Below, piece by piece: positions 1-9,189 of a DNA stretch of 64,000 bases. Position 1 is the first letter of the stretch; each line of letters opens with the position of its first letter. The position numbers were made by a program, and so were the translations under genes. The notes beneath the pieces are model-generated. The model ran no database searches, had not been told where the DNA came from, and worked only from the letters and a program-made list of their open reading frames with translations. Source of the DNA: Bacteroides zoogleoformans (GTDB lineage: Bacteria; Bacteroidota; Bacteroidia; Bacteroidales; Bacteroidaceae); the NCBI RefSeq assembly GCF_002998435.1, contig NZ_CP027231.1, positions 1,529,001-1,593,000 of the forward strand, given 5' to 3'.

Positions 1-310
1 CAAAATCGACATAAGAAGCCTTCACCGAAACCGTCTCCGTAGAATCGACCGAAAAATTAATAATCTTGTCTTCCATCCGCAAACGATAAAACTCCGGAGA
101 TGCCGGACGCACTTGTCTGAAAGTAAAAGAGCCGTCGCCTTTCAGTTTCACTGAATCCAAAGGTACAATACCTTCCAAAGCCGAAGCTTCCAGATACAGC
201 ATTTTTCCATCGGCACCCGAGATTTCACCTTCTACTTTGAACTTCGAATCGGAATCACATGCACTCATCGCAACAGCAACAAGCGTCATAAAAAAGATTT
301 TTTTCATCAT
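1..310 (-). CDS. DUF4369-type lipoprotein, N-terminal part (thioredoxin-like family likely)
   Basis: The reading frame starts at 310 (ATG ATG AAA AAA) and runs off the left edge without a stop, so only about 103 residues are visible. The start MMKKIFFMTLVAVAMSAC is a lipoprotein signal with Cys at residue 18. The next stretch (FKVEGEISGADGKMLYLE, then PLDSVKLKGDGSF) has the beta-rich pattern of the DUF4369 domain that precedes a TlpA/ResA-like thioredoxin domain in many Bacteroides lipoproteins. The thioredoxin part would lie outside the window, so the redox role is family inference. It is divergent from pnp. The DUF4369 assignment is from remembered pattern, not a search. Confidence 0.7.
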   Translation of the reverse strand, partial: MMKKIFFMTLVAVAMSACDSDSKFKVEGEISGADGKMLYLEASALEGIVPLDSVKLKGDGSFTFRQVRPASPEFYRLRMEDKIINFSVDSTETVSVKASYVDF

Positions 311-458
311 ATATTGGTTTTACTATCTTTCACACATCCTCATTTATTTTCCACACCTCACCCCTACCTGAAAGGTGCCTGTTCCGTATCAACTCCGCCC
401 CTATAGATGCGAAATTGACATGAGTCTGCCACAGACTTGGCACGGGCAAATGTGCCTG

Positions 459-488
459 CAAATATACTTCTTTTCAGATTTAGTCAAA
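459..488 (-). promoter_or_regulatory. Bacteroides-type promoter for the DUF4369 lipoprotein
   Basis: On the minus strand a TTTG (488-485) is followed after 18 bases by TATATTTG (466-459), matching the Bacteroidetes -33 TTTG / -7 TAnnTTTG pattern. It would give a 5' leader of about 145 bases before the ATG at 310. Confidence 0.5.
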
Positions 489-583
489 GCATTTCCCTTG
501 CTCTTACATGCAGATATTTGCAAAAAAGCAGTTAGATAAAAACTTTTTATCTCATTTCCACCGTCTTACAAGAATAAAATATG

Positions 584-591
584 TATCTTTG
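584..591 (+). promoter_or_regulatory. -7 element of the pnp promoter
   Basis: TATCTTTG at 584-591 matches TAnnTTTG. Transcription would begin near 597 and leave a leader of about 30 bases. No clear -33 TTTG was found at the expected distance. Confidence 0.45.
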
Positions 592-630
592 CGCGAATTT
601 TGAAAGAAAATTAGATATAAAACATTTTTT

Positions 631-2820
631 ATGATTAACCCTATTGTTAAGACAATCGAGCTTCCTGATGGCAGAACCATCACGCTCGAAACGGGAAAGC
701 TGGCAAAACAGGCAGACGGTTCTGTAATGCTTCGCATGGGCAACACCATGCTTTTAGCTACTGTTTGTGCCGCCAAGGACGCAGTTCCCGGAACAGATTT
801 CATGCCGTTACAGGTAGAGTACAAAGAGAAATTCTCCGCGTTCGGACGTTTCCCCGGAGGTTTCACCAAACGTGAAGGCCGTGCCTCCGACTACGAAATC
901 CTCACCTGCCGACTCGTCGACCGCGCTCTCCGCCCCCTATTCCCTGACAATTTTCATGCAGAGGTATACGTAAACATCATCCTCTTCTCGGCCGACGGCG
1001 TAGACATGCCGGATGCCTTGGCCGGTCTTGCAGCCTCCGCCGCACTTGCAGTCTCAGATATTCCTTTCAACGGGCCGATTTCCGAAGTACGCGTAGCACG
1101 TATTGACGGGCAGTTTGTCATCAACCCCACTTTCGAGCAATTGGAAAAAGCCGATATGGACCTGATGGTGGGCGCCACATACGAAAACATCATGATGGTG
1201 GAAGGCGAAATGAGCGAGGTTTCCGAACAAGATTTATTGGAGGCCATGAAAGCCGCGCACGAGGCCATCAAAACACAGTGCAAAGCCCAGATGGAGCTGG
1301 CAGAAGAAGTCGGTTCCACCGTGAAACGTGAATACTGCCACGAAGTGAACGATGAAGAACTTCGCAAAGCCGTTCACGACGCTTGCTACGAAAAGGCTTA
1401 CGCCATTGCAGCATCGGGCAATAACAACAAGCATGAGCGTATCGCCGCTTTCGAAGCGATTTGCGAAGAGTTCAAAGCCCAATTCTCGGAAGAAGAGCTG
1501 GAGGAAAAGGGCGCTTTGATAGACCGCTATTATCACGACGTGGAAAAAGAAGCCATGCGTCGTTCTATTTTGGATGAAGGCAAGCGTCTTGACGGACGTA
1601 AGACAACCGAAATACGCCCTATCTGGTGCGAAACCAATTACTTGCCGGGACCTCACGGCTCTTCAATCTTCACACGCGGCGAAACACAGTCTTTGTCTAC
1701 CGTTACTTTAGGAACGAAATTAGATGAGAAAATCATTGATGACGTATTGGAACATGGCAAAGAACGCTTCTTGCTTCACTATAACTTCCCGCCCTTTTCT
1801 ACGGGCGAAGCAAAAGCACAGCGTGGTGTGGGCCGCCGCGAAATCGGCCACGGACACTTGGCATGGCGTGCATTGAAAGGCCAGATTCCTGCCGACTATC
1901 CTTACGTAGTACGTGTAGTATCCGATATCCTCGAATCAAACGGTTCTTCCTCTATGGCCACCGTATGCGCCGGAACGCTGGCGCTGATGGATGCAGGTGT
2001 AAAAATCAAGAAACCTGTATCGGGCATTGCAATGGGACTCATCAAGAATCCGGGCGAAGAGAAATATGCCGTGTTGTCCGATATCCTCGGCGACGAAGAC
2101 CACTTGGGCGATATGGATTTCAAGGTGACGGGAACCCAAGACGGTATCACCGCCACACAGATGGACATCAAATGCGACGGACTGACTTACGACATCTTGG
2201 AGAAAGCTCTGCTGCAAGCCAAAGAAGGTCGTGAATTTATCCTTGGCAAGCTTACCGAGTGCATCGCCGAACCTCGCACGGATTTGAAGCCCCATGCACC
2301 GCGCATCGAGACAATAACCATTCCTAAAGAATTCATCGGTGCCGTCATTGGCCCGGGTGGAAAAATCATCCAAGGTATGCAGGAAGAAACCGGAGCTACC
2401 ATCACGATTGAGGAAGTGGACAACGTAGGCAAAATTGAAGTTGCCGGAACAAACAAGAAAAGCATCGACGACGCCATACGTCTTATCAAAGGCATCGTAG
2501 CCATGCCCGAAGTAGGTGAAATCTACAAAGGTAAAGTGCGCAGCGTTATGCCTTACGGTGCATTCGTCGAGTTCTTGCCGGGCAAAGACGGTCTGCTTCA
2601 CATCTCCGAGATAGATTGGAAGCGTTTGGAGACAGTAGAAGAAGCCGGCATCAAGGAAGGTGACGAACTGGAAGTAAAGCTATTGGAAATCGACCCGAAG
2701 ACCGGTAAGTTCAAATTGTCTCGCAAAGTTTTATTGCCGAAACCGGAAGGTTACGTAGAACGCCCTGAAAGAAACGGTGAACGACGTGAACGACGTGACA
2801 GAGGTAACAGAAACGAATAA
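631..2820 (+). CDS. pnp: Polynucleotide phosphorylase
   Basis: A 729-residue protein of normal PNPase length. It degrades RNA 3' to 5' phosphorolytically in the cytoplasm, releasing nucleoside diphosphates. Two RNase PH-like domains lie at roughly residues 10-145 and 330-545; the second contains [10 protein letters not shown] (about 490), the conserved acidic active-site segment. A KH domain follows with [14 protein letters not shown] (about 567), then an S1 domain (about 628-695) starting [17 protein letters not shown]. The C-terminal tail is rich in Arg and Glu. It appears monocistronic, with a promoter element just upstream and a strong terminator 26 bases after the stop. The start ATG lies about 40 bases beyond the -7 box and begins the conserved N-terminus. 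Confidence 0.97.
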   Translation: MINPIVKTIELPDGRTITLETGKLAKQADGSVMLRMGNTMLLATVCAAKDAVPGTDFMPLQVEYKEKFSAFGRFPGGFTKREGRASDYEILTCRLVDRALRPLFPDNFHAEVYVNIILFSADGVDMPDALAGLAASAALAVSDIPFNGPISEVRVARIDGQFVINPTFEQLEKADMDLMVGATYENIMMVEGEMSEVSEQDLLEAMKAAHEAIKTQCKAQMELAEEVGSTVKREYCHEVNDEELRKAVHDACYEKAYAIAASGNNNKHERIAAFEAICEEFKAQFSEEELEEKGALIDRYYHDVEKEAMRRSILDEGKRLDGRKTTEIRPIWCETNYLPGPHGSSIFTRGETQSLSTVTLGTKLDEKIIDDVLEHGKERFLLHYNFPPFSTGEAKAQRGVGRREIGHGHLAWRALKGQIPADYPYVVRVVSDILESNGSSSMATVCAGTLALMDAGVKIKKPVSGIAMGLIKNPGEEKYAVLSDILGDEDHLGDMDFKVTGTQDGITATQMDIKCDGLTYDILEKALLQAKEGREFILGKLTECIAEPRTDLKPHAPRIETITIPKEFIGAVIGPGGKIIQGMQEETGATITIEEVDNVGKIEVAGTNKKSIDDAIRLIKGIVAMPEVGEIYKGKVRSVMPYGAFVEFLPGKDGLLHISEIDWKRLETVEEAGIKEGDELEVKLLEIDPKTGKFKLSRKVLLPKPEGYVERPERNGERRERRDRGNRNE

Positions 2821-2846
2821 ACCTCTCCCGCTATTCTTTATGATAA

Positions 2847-2880
2847 AAGCCCGACGGCATTTCCGTCGGGCTTCTTTTTA
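2847..2880 (+). terminator. Rho-independent terminator of pnp
   Basis: AAGCCCGACGG (2847-2857) pairs perfectly with CCGTCGGGCTT (2863-2873) across a 5-base loop and is followed by a T-rich tract to 2879. Confidence 0.93.
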
Positions 2881-3516
2881 TTTTCAGCCCGGGAAACAGG
2901 CAAGTAAGGCTTTCCTTTTGTTACCTTACTATCATTCGATTCCTTTTGTTTATGAAAAGAATATGCCCGCACAAGCAGAAACAATGCATCAAAGGAAGAG
3001 ATAAGATGACCGATGCACTTTTCCGGACTGCGTCTCTTTAGCGAAACAAACCTTCAGAAAAAAAGATCGGAAAGTACCCCCATACTTTCCGATCCGAAAC
3101 AGTCAAAAAATCGACCTTAATCAATTTATTAACTTAACACAATGACAAAGATATTAGAAAAATCTCTTCAAAGGAACTTTTTTTATCCGAAAAATCTGGA
3201 ATTATTGCAATTGATAAAAAGTATCATTCTTTTACTTATGTCACGTACTCCATATCAACAGAAAAAGGACCGGACAAAAAGAGGTAATATCTTTAAGATT
3301 TACACCCCTTTATTATGCTGGTATTCAGGATGAAAATTTCTTTCCATCCTATATGGAACCAAAAGTTTCACCTCCTCACTTCCAAATGAAACACGCTTCC
3401 CAATAGAACTGAAGCCACTTCAGTCGTATTGGAAAGTAGCTTCCATATGCAAGGATAATGGCACGGCTCTATATGTAAATATTTATTGCAGTATTCTTCC
3501 CACATACTCACGGCAT
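2881..3516. other. Long intergenic region pnp/buk with two hairpins
   Basis: Convergent interval of about 640 bases. It holds the hairpin described at 3054-3094 and a second interrupted stem at 3400-3432 (CCAATA, then ACTGAAG, loop CCA, then CTTCAGT, TATTGG). A 63-codon frame at 3142-3333 has no recognisable features and I do not call it a gene. An unannotated small RNA is possible but unproven. Confidence 0.5.
3054..3094 (-). terminator. Minus-strand terminator downstream of buk
   Basis: GATCGGAAAGTA (3065-3076) pairs perfectly with TACTTTCCGATC (3083-3094), 12 bp with a 6-base loop. On the minus strand it is followed directly by a run of T residues (the A run at 3058-3064), as in an intrinsic terminator. 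It lies about 420 bases beyond the buk stop, so it may end a long 3' UTR or a separate small RNA. Confidence 0.6.
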
Positions 3517-4578
3517 TTACCGATAAATTTGCACCGGTAGCTCACCACGCAATGCACCCAAGGCATTCAAAGCCAATGCCCCCAATTCATCCTCACCCGG
3601 ATAGGCGTGAACAGGAGCAAGAAAGGAGACACGCTCCTTCAAGCGTGAAGTGATGTATTCCGAATGAGCCATTCCTCCCGTAAGCAAAATGGCATCTATC
3701 TTGCCATAGAGAACAACGGCGGCAGCTCCCACAGATTTGGCAATCTGGTAAATCATGGCATTCAGCACCAACTCGGCATGCTCGTCGCCCGACTCAATCT
3801 TCGCTACAATGGCCGGAATATCCGTTGTGCCCAGATGGGCGGCCAGTCCTGCGCTGCCGGAAATACGCTTTTTCAACTCTTCTTTCGTAAAGCGGCCGGA
3901 ATAGCACAAGTCTATCAGTTGAGCGGCAGGAAGAGTACCGGCGCGTTCCGGTGAGAAAGGCCCTTCGCCATCAAGCGCATTGTTCACGTCGATGGCACGC
4001 CCCCTAAGATGCGTTCCTACGGAAATGCCCCCCCCCAGATGACAAATAATCAAGCTCAAATCTTCATAACGAGTATTTCGCTCGGAAGCATAGCGGCGGG
4101 CAATAGCACGCTGATTCAATGCATGCCAGATGGTGATGCGAGGCATCAGGGGCGATCCGGTGATACGAGCCGTCTCATCCAGTTCGTCCACCACTCCGGG
4201 GTCGGCTATGAAAGCACGGCAACCGGGCAACAAGGCGGCCAGATCGGCGGCAATGACGCATCCCAAGTTACAGGCATGGCTATGCATGGCGTGGGAAATA
4301 TCGTTCAGCATGGCATCGTTCACTTCGTAAACTCCGCCGGGAATAGGTTTCAATAATCCGCCGCGCCCCACGATGGCATCAAACCGGAAAGGAATACCGT
4401 TCTTCTTCAGTGCTTCGAGCACCAGATTCTTGCGAAATTCAAACTGGTCGATGACACGAGGATATTTGGCGAGCTCTTCCACCGAATGACGGATGTTATT
4501 CACCAACCGGGGAGTTTCATCTTCATACACAGCAATCTTTGTTGATGTGGAACCGGGATTTACGGCAAGTATATACAT
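3517..4578 (-). CDS. buk: Butyrate kinase
   Basis: About 353 residues, typical of the acetate/butyrate kinase family. It interconverts butyryl phosphate plus ADP and butyrate plus ATP; in Bacteroides it may also serve branched-chain acids. The N-terminal phosphate-binding segment NPGSTSTK (residues 6-13), GRGGLLKPIPGGVY and the CHLGGGISVG motif (about 178-187) are family hallmarks. I place the start at the ATG at 4578 because it leads straight into MYILAVNPGSTSTK; an ATG three codons earlier (4587) is an alternative. The gene lies 70 bases downstream of ptb, its usual operon partner. The CHLGGG motif is encoded by a run of nine G residues (C on the plus strand, 4028-4036), a possible slippage site. 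Confidence 0.93.
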   Translation of the reverse strand: MYILAVNPGSTSTKIAVYEDETPRLVNNIRHSVEELAKYPRVIDQFEFRKNLVLEALKKNGIPFRFDAIVGRGGLLKPIPGGVYEVNDAMLNDISHAMHSHACNLGCVIAADLAALLPGCRAFIADPGVVDELDETARITGSPLMPRITIWHALNQRAIARRYASERNTRYEDLSLIICHLGGGISVGTHLRGRAIDVNNALDGEGPFSPERAGTLPAAQLIDLCYSGRFTKEELKKRISGSAGLAAHLGTTDIPAIVAKIESGDEHAELVLNAMIYQIAKSVGAAAVVLYGKIDAILLTGGMAHSEYITSRLKERVSFLAPVHAYPGEDELGALALNALGALRGELPVQIYR

Positions 4579-4648
4579 TGTTGACATTAATAAGTTACGG
4601 GTTATAAATAAAGATAAAGAGAGATGTGCGGCAAGTTCCGCCACATCA

Positions 4649-5566
4649 TCACAAGTCGCCTTCACAAGTCAGGCAGGCCATCGCCATACTGTAATATTTG
4701 GACAGTCCGGAGTCGCTGCGCGACGGCAATACCACCGGACAGACAGGCCCTTGAAGCAGCCCGGCCATATCTGCATGAGAGAAAAGAGATACAGCCTTGT
4801 AAAAAGCATTGCCCGACTCAATGTTAGGAAATATCAACACGTCCGCCTCGCCGTTGATGGGAGACACGATGCCTTTGATATCTCCGCTCGTCTTTTCACA
4901 GGCAGTCTTCACGTCCAGCGGGCCGTCGATGATGGCATTGCCAAACTCTCCGGCTTCGGCCAGTTCCACAATATTCACATAGTCCAATGAATGCGGAAAC
5001 TTCGCGCTGACCTTTTCCGTGCAATGAATCAGCGCCACGCGCGGCTGCTCTATGCCGAAGTGACGGCAGGTGTCAAGAGCATATCCTATCATCTCGATGC
5101 GTTGCTGTAATGTGGGGCGGGGAATGACGGCCGCATCCGAAAAGAACAGCAGTTTATCGTATGTGGGTATCTGCATCACAGCCAGATGGGTAAGGATTCG
5201 CCCTTTGGGCAACAAACCGTGCTCTTTGTCAAGAATGGCCCGGAGCAGATTGTCGGTATTGATAATGCCTTTCATCAAGATATCGGCCCCTCCTTCACGG
5301 ACAATGCGAACGGCTTCGCGCGCGGCCTCGTCGGAATCTTCCACATGCAGGGTCTTGACATATCGGGGATATTTTTTCAAGGTCTGATATTTCTCCAGAA
5401 TGGAAGAATCTCCAATCATCAGAAATTCTGCTATACCTTCCTCAAGCGCGCGTGCAATGGCATATTCCGTATTGGGGTCATTGGCGCAAACTACCGCAAT
5501 ACGCTTCCTTCTATTCAAGGTTTTCAGATGGGCGGTCAACCGGTTAAAACTTCGAATTGGTTCCAT
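4649..5566 (-). CDS. ptb: Phosphate butyryltransferase
   Basis: A 305-residue cytoplasmic acyltransferase of the Pta/Ptb family. It exchanges butyryl-CoA and phosphate for butyryl phosphate and CoA, feeding Buk for ATP formation. Visible family features are the N-terminal RIAVVCANDPNTEYAIA segment, ADILMKGIINTDNLLRAIL, the LTHLAVMQIPTYDKLLFFSDAA core, GDIKGIVSPINGEADVLIFP and the C-terminal PVVLPSRSDS (phosphate/CoA site). ptb and buk form a two-gene minus-strand operon. In Bacteroides this pair could equally act on propionyl-, isobutyryl- or isovaleryl-CoA, which the sequence alone cannot decide. The ATG at 5566 begins the conserved N-terminus. Confidence 0.93.
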   Translation of the reverse strand: MEPIRSFNRLTAHLKTLNRRKRIAVVCANDPNTEYAIARALEEGIAEFLMIGDSSILEKYQTLKKYPRYVKTLHVEDSDEAAREAVRIVREGGADILMKGIINTDNLLRAILDKEHGLLPKGRILTHLAVMQIPTYDKLLFFSDAAVIPRPTLQQRIEMIGYALDTCRHFGIEQPRVALIHCTEKVSAKFPHSLDYVNIVELAEAGEFGNAIIDGPLDVKTACEKTSGDIKGIVSPINGEADVLIFPNIESGNAFYKAVSLFSHADMAGLLQGPVCPVVLPSRSDSGLSKYYSMAMACLTCEGDL

Positions 5567-5816
5567 AACGTTAGATTTTCAGCAAATATCTAAAAAAATG
5601 TCGAGAAACACAGCATGTATCACCCTTAAATTTTGCATGTTTAATATCCTTTTGACACAAGCCATCGAAAGAAAAGGTGGGAAAAGGCAGAATATAAAGC
5701 ATTCTTTTGTGAAAAAGTAAATCCGAGAAGATAGAAAAAATAATCATTCTGAGATTGCAGCAGTGAAATAAACAAAAAAACTCTGCGGCACGCTGTGTCC
5801 TCTGTGGTGAATTATG

Positions 5817-5824
5817 TACTTTTG
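5817..5824 (+). promoter_or_regulatory. -7 element for the LD-carboxypeptidase operon
   Basis: TACTTTTG at 5817-5824 fits TAnnTTTG. It overlaps an in-frame upstream ATG at 5814, so that ATG would lie before the transcription start. This supports the downstream start at 5844. Confidence 0.5.
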
Positions 5825-5843
5825 CAGAAAATATATCGCATAT

Positions 5844-6782
5844 ATGAGTAGCAGCCTTATTTTTCCTCCACATTTGCAAGAGGGCGACCGAGTCATTATT
5901 CTTTCTCCTTCCGGCAAAATAGACAAGTCTTTTCTGAAAGGGGCTTGTAAACGCTTGGAGGCTTGGGGCCTGGACGTAGTATTGGCAAAGCATGCCGCCG
6001 GTTCGCACGGAACATATGCAGGAAGCATCCGTCAACGCCTCGATGATTTGCAAGAAGCAATGGACGATGAAAAGGCCAAAGCTATATTTTGTAGCCGCGG
6101 TGGATACGGTGCCATACATCTGGCCGGGAAAATGGACTTCACCCGATTCAAGCGACACCCCAAATGGCTCATCGGATTCAGCGACATCACCGTACTCCAC
6201 AATATTTTCCAGCGGAACGGTTTTGCTTCCTTGCACGCTCCCATGGCACGGCATCTCACCGTGGAACCGGAAGATAACTTTTGCACACTGTCACTGAAGA
6301 ACATCCTCTTCGGCAATGCGTTCGGAGGAGAAGCAGCCTGTGGCTATACCTGCGCAGGGCATAGACTCAACCAGAAAGGCAAAAGCCGGGGAATCCTGCG
6401 TGGCGGCAATCTGGCCGTTTTCTATGGCTTGCGCGGCACTCCCTATGACATTCCGGCCGAAAACACCATCCTCTTCGTCGAAGACGTGGGCGAACGCCCT
6501 CATGCCGTGGAGCGCATGATGTACAACCTGAAGCTTGGCGGCATACTCGGAAAACTCTCCGGCCTCATCATCGGCCGGTTCACCGAATACGAAGAGACCA
6601 AATCTTTAGGAAAAGATTTATATGGCGCACTGTCCGACTTGATGAAAGAGTACGACTATCCGGTATGCTTCAATTTTCCCGTCGGACATGTCAGCATGAA
6701 TGTCCCTTTGATAAACGGGGCTGAAGTTGAACTAACCGTAGATAAAAGAGAAGTTAAATTAAGTTTTAATACAGAAAAATGA
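5844..6782 (+). CDS. Peptidase S66 family LD-carboxypeptidase (LdcA/MccF-like)
   Basis: A 312-residue serine peptidase of the S66 family, whose members cleave the L,D bond of tetrapeptide stems in recycled murein, or in MccF relatives inactivate microcin C. The nucleophile motif SRGGYGA is at about residue 82, the triad Glu lies in FVEDVGE (about 210) and the His in FPVGHVSMN (about 280). There is no signal peptide, consistent with a cytoplasmic recycling enzyme. Its TGA overlaps the ATG of the following M28 peptidase gene (ATGA), so the two are translationally coupled. The start at 5844 is preferred over 5814 because the promoter -7 box covers the latter. Confidence 0.9.
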   Translation: MSSSLIFPPHLQEGDRVIILSPSGKIDKSFLKGACKRLEAWGLDVVLAKHAAGSHGTYAGSIRQRLDDLQEAMDDEKAKAIFCSRGGYGAIHLAGKMDFTRFKRHPKWLIGFSDITVLHNIFQRNGFASLHAPMARHLTVEPEDNFCTLSLKNILFGNAFGGEAACGYTCAGHRLNQKGKSRGILRGGNLAVFYGLRGTPYDIPAENTILFVEDVGERPHAVERMMYNLKLGGILGKLSGLIIGRFTEYEETKSLGKDLYGALSDLMKEYDYPVCFNFPVGHVSMNVPLINGAEVELTVDKREVKLSFNTEK

Positions 6783-7789
6783 AGAAACGACATTACACCT
6801 TCATTCCGCTGTTTCTCTTGCCGGTCATAGCGGCAGTGGCATGCAGCAGCAAGCGTGATAAATCGGCCGACAGCCCCGAAACCTCTACCGCCGAACATTC
6901 CGTAAACGTACCGTCTTTCAATGCCGACAGCGCCTATCACTATATTCAGGCTCAGGCCGACTTCGGCGCACGCGTGCCCAACACTACAGCCCATAAAGCT
7001 TGCGGAGATTTCCTGGCCGGCAAACTCGAATCTTTCGGCGCCAAGGTCTACAACCAGTATGCCGACCTCGTGGCGTATGACAATACCATACTGAAAGCCC
7101 GCAACATCATCGGCGCCTACAACCCTGAAAGCAAAAGACGGGTTCTGCTCTGTGCACATTGGGACAGCCGCCCTTATGCCGACGAAGACAGTGATTCTCA
7201 AAACCATAAGAAACCGATTCTCGGCGTAAACGATGGTGCCAGTGGCGTAGGCGTACTGCTCGAAGTGGCCCGACAACTGCAACAACAAGCGCCCGCCATC
7301 GGTATAGACATCATCTTCTTCGACGCCGAAGACTATGGAATACCTTCGTTCTACAAGGGACGCTACAAAGAGCACACATGGTGTCTGGGTTCACAATACT
7401 GGGGACGCATCCCCCACGTGGAGGGATACAATGCCCGCTTCGGCATTTTACTGGACATGGTAGGCGGCAAGAATGCCACCTTCTATCAGGAACGTTTCTC
7501 CCTACGCACCGCCAACAAGCAGGTCAAGAAGGTATGGGACGCCGCCCACCGTTTGGGATTCGGCAACTTCTTCCCTAAGGAACGGGGCACCGAAGTAACC
7601 GACGATCATGTATATGTGTACAACCTCCGGCAGATTCCTTGTGTGGACATCATCAACTACGATCCCCAAAACGACAAAGGTTTCGGAGACTTCTGGCATA
7701 CAATGGACGACAACATGAGCCTCATTGACAAGGCTACGCTGAATGCCGTGGGACAAACAGTACTGGAAGTGGTGTATGGAGAGAAGTGA
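6779..7789 (+). CDS. M28-family zinc peptidase / glutaminyl-cyclase-like lipoprotein
   Basis: A 336-residue lipoprotein; the signal ends at IAAVAC (Cys 22), followed by a Ser/Asp-rich linker. The M28 metal-site pattern is present: CAHWDSRPYADED (about 125), NDGASG (about 151), FFDAEDYG (about 181), LDMVGG (about 224) and DDHVYVYN with the last His (about 276). M28 proteins of this architecture in Bacteroidetes are either aminopeptidases or glutaminyl-peptide cyclotransferases. The acidic pair in FFDAED and the overall length favour the cyclase-like branch, but substrate cannot be read from sequence. The ATGA overlap couples it to the LD-carboxypeptidase gene. Confidence 0.88.
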   Translation: MKKRHYTFIPLFLLPVIAAVACSSKRDKSADSPETSTAEHSVNVPSFNADSAYHYIQAQADFGARVPNTTAHKACGDFLAGKLESFGAKVYNQYADLVAYDNTILKARNIIGAYNPESKRRVLLCAHWDSRPYADEDSDSQNHKKPILGVNDGASGVGVLLEVARQLQQQAPAIGIDIIFFDAEDYGIPSFYKGRYKEHTWCLGSQYWGRIPHVEGYNARFGILLDMVGGKNATFYQERFSLRTANKQVKKVWDAAHRLGFGNFFPKERGTEVTDDHVYVYNLRQIPCVDIINYDPQNDKGFGDFWHTMDDNMSLIDKATLNAVGQTVLEVVYGEK

Positions 7790-7854
7790 AATATTAGAAA
7801 AAAAAGACGGCAGACGTTAGAAACAACAATAGAAACCAGAAAAGAAAAACAGAT

Positions 7855-8280
7855 ATGAGCATCAATGAACTGCAAGATGAAGTAATCGCTGAATTCAACG
7901 ATTTCGACGATTGGATGGATCGATATCAACTCCTCATTGATTTGGGGAATGAGCAAGAGCCGCTCGATGAGCGATACAAAACAGAACAAAATCTGATAGA
8001 AGGATGCCAAAGCCGCGTGTGGCTTCAGGCAGACGAAGAAGAAGGAAAACTGGTCTTCCGGGCAGAGAGCGACGCCGTGATAGTGAAAGGCATTATCGCA
8101 CTGCTCATCAAGGTGCTTTCAGGACATACTCCCGAAGAGATATTGAACGCGGACCTCTACTTCATAGATAAGATTGGTTTGAGTGATCACCTCTCGCCTA
8201 CTCGCAGTAACGGGTTGCTATCCATGGTGAAACAGATGCGAATGTACGCACTGGCATTCAAGGTAAAAGAGGGGGAATAA
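7855..8280 (+). CDS. sufE: SufE family sulfur acceptor protein
   Basis: A 141-residue protein matching SufE: the catalytic Cys 51 sits in IEGCQSRVWL, preceded by the LDERYKTEQNLIEGC segment. The downstream ALLIKVLSGHTPEEIL and LSPTRSNGL motifs are also typical. SufE accepts persulfide from the SufS cysteine desulfurase and passes it to the SufBCD scaffold for Fe-S cluster assembly in the cytoplasm. No other suf gene is in the window, so it acts apart from its partners' locus. It lies 65 bases after the M28 gene, probably in the same transcript. Its stop is only 4 bases from the convergent stop of the HTH gene. Confidence 0.93.
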   Translation: MSINELQDEVIAEFNDFDDWMDRYQLLIDLGNEQEPLDERYKTEQNLIEGCQSRVWLQADEEEGKLVFRAESDAVIVKGIIALLIKVLSGHTPEEILNADLYFIDKIGLSDHLSPTRSNGLLSMVKQMRMYALAFKVKEGE

Positions 8281-8284
8281 TAAG

Positions 8285-8491
8285 CTATTCCTCTTCCCGA
8301 TATTCCAGTATATCGCCCGGCTGACAATCCAGAATTTTACAAATGGCTTCCAGCGTGGAAAAACGGATGGCTCTCGCTTTTCCTGTTTTCAGAATAGAAA
8401 GATTGGCCGGAGTAATATCTATTTTTTCCGCCAGCTCTCCCAAAGAAATCTTTCTTCGAGCCATCATAATGTCAAGGTTTACTATAATCAT
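8285..8491 (-). CDS. Small HTH transcriptional regulator (XRE/Cro type, YozG-like)
   Basis: A 68-residue protein that is almost entirely one helix-turn-helix domain: KISLGELAEKIDITPANLSILKT is the HTH, followed by RFSTLEAICKILDCQPGDIL, as in the Cro/CI family regulators that accompany DUF2975 proteins. The start at 8491 gives MIIVNLDIMMARRK, the normal N-terminus of this family. It is 20 bases downstream of the DUF2975 gene and is the last gene of a three-gene minus-strand operon with DUF2975 and a CPBP protease. It probably regulates its own operon (inference). Confidence 0.88.
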   Translation of the reverse strand: MIIVNLDIMMARRKISLGELAEKIDITPANLSILKTGKARAIRFSTLEAICKILDCQPGDILEYREEE

Positions 8492-8511
8492 TCGCTTCTT
8501 CTCCTCATTTT

Positions 8512-9189
8512 TTATATAGTCAAATCCTGCTCTTCCTTCATCTTCAGCCCGATGGCAAACACCTCGCCCACAATCAGTGCGCACAGGCCAAGCACCAAAG
8601 TGGTGACATTCGCCATTTCAGAAATGCTTAAATCGTAACCGCGAAGCGAAAAGACTTCACGCACAGAGGCCAAATCCATATAGGCTCCCGCCAACACAGA
8701 ACAGAAACCAAGAATCAGCACCACGCCCAAACGACGCAAACGACGCACATTCCGCCAGTTGAATATATCAGACTTATTAATGGAAATTATCAATCGAATA
8801 AATAACAGCATCCCCCAAACCGAGAGCCCCAGATGTAAAAAGACCAGCAGTACATTCACCGTTCTCTTCCAAGCAAGAGTATGAGTTTCCACACTGATTA
8901 CCATAGACGAATAGGATGCAGGCACATATCTCCCACTCTTTTCATTGTAAACAGAATCGGACAGAAGACGTACGCCTTTTGTAGAAAGTCCATCCGGCAA
9001 CAATCCTATAACTCTCAGGTTCGTCATCTCTCGGTATTCCGAGGAATCCGGATTGTTGCTCTTCGCTATCTCCATACCGGCTTCTGCACCTAATTTCACA
9101 CCAAGAAAAAGATAATAACCCGCTTCGAGCACCGAGTAGCCCAGCACCAGCATCACAATCACACAAAGGATGTTCAATCGTCTTTTCAT
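8512..9189 (-). CDS. DUF2975 membrane protein
   Basis: A 225-residue inner-membrane protein with four predicted hydrophobic segments (about residues 6-30, 108-132, 155-178 and 190-212). The segment IFNWRNVRRLRRLG before the third helix is the signature of DUF2975, a family almost always paired with a small YozG-like HTH regulator, as here. Its function is unknown; the pairing suggests a membrane partner that controls the regulator. The start overlaps the stop of the CPBP gene by 4 bases (ATGA), so translation is coupled. The region after the first helix, roughly residues 30-105, is polar and probably extracytoplasmic. Confidence 0.85.
   Translation of the reverse strand: MKRRLNILCVIVMLVLGYSVLEAGYYLFLGVKLGAEAGMEIAKSNNPDSSEYREMTNLRVIGLLPDGLSTKGVRLLSDSVYNEKSGRYVPASYSSMVISVETHTLAWKRTVNVLLVFLHLGLSVWGMLLFIRLIISINKSDIFNWRNVRRLRRLGVVLILGFCSVLAGAYMDLASVREVFSLRGYDLSISEMANVTTLVLGLCALIVGEVFAIGLKMKEEQDLTI

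Larger units (their letters stand above)
311..630. other. Divergent intergenic region, lipoprotein/pnp
   Basis: About 320 bases carrying the two divergent promoters. It also holds a single copy of CCGTATCAACTCCG at 384-397, the same 14-mer core that recurs in the repeat arrays at 26249-26412 and 61809-61969. No coding potential was recognised. Confidence 0.6.

Noticed and set aside
3142..3333. 63-codon frame between pnp and buk
   Set aside because: No promoter, start context or recognisable feature; composition is that of AT-rich spacer.
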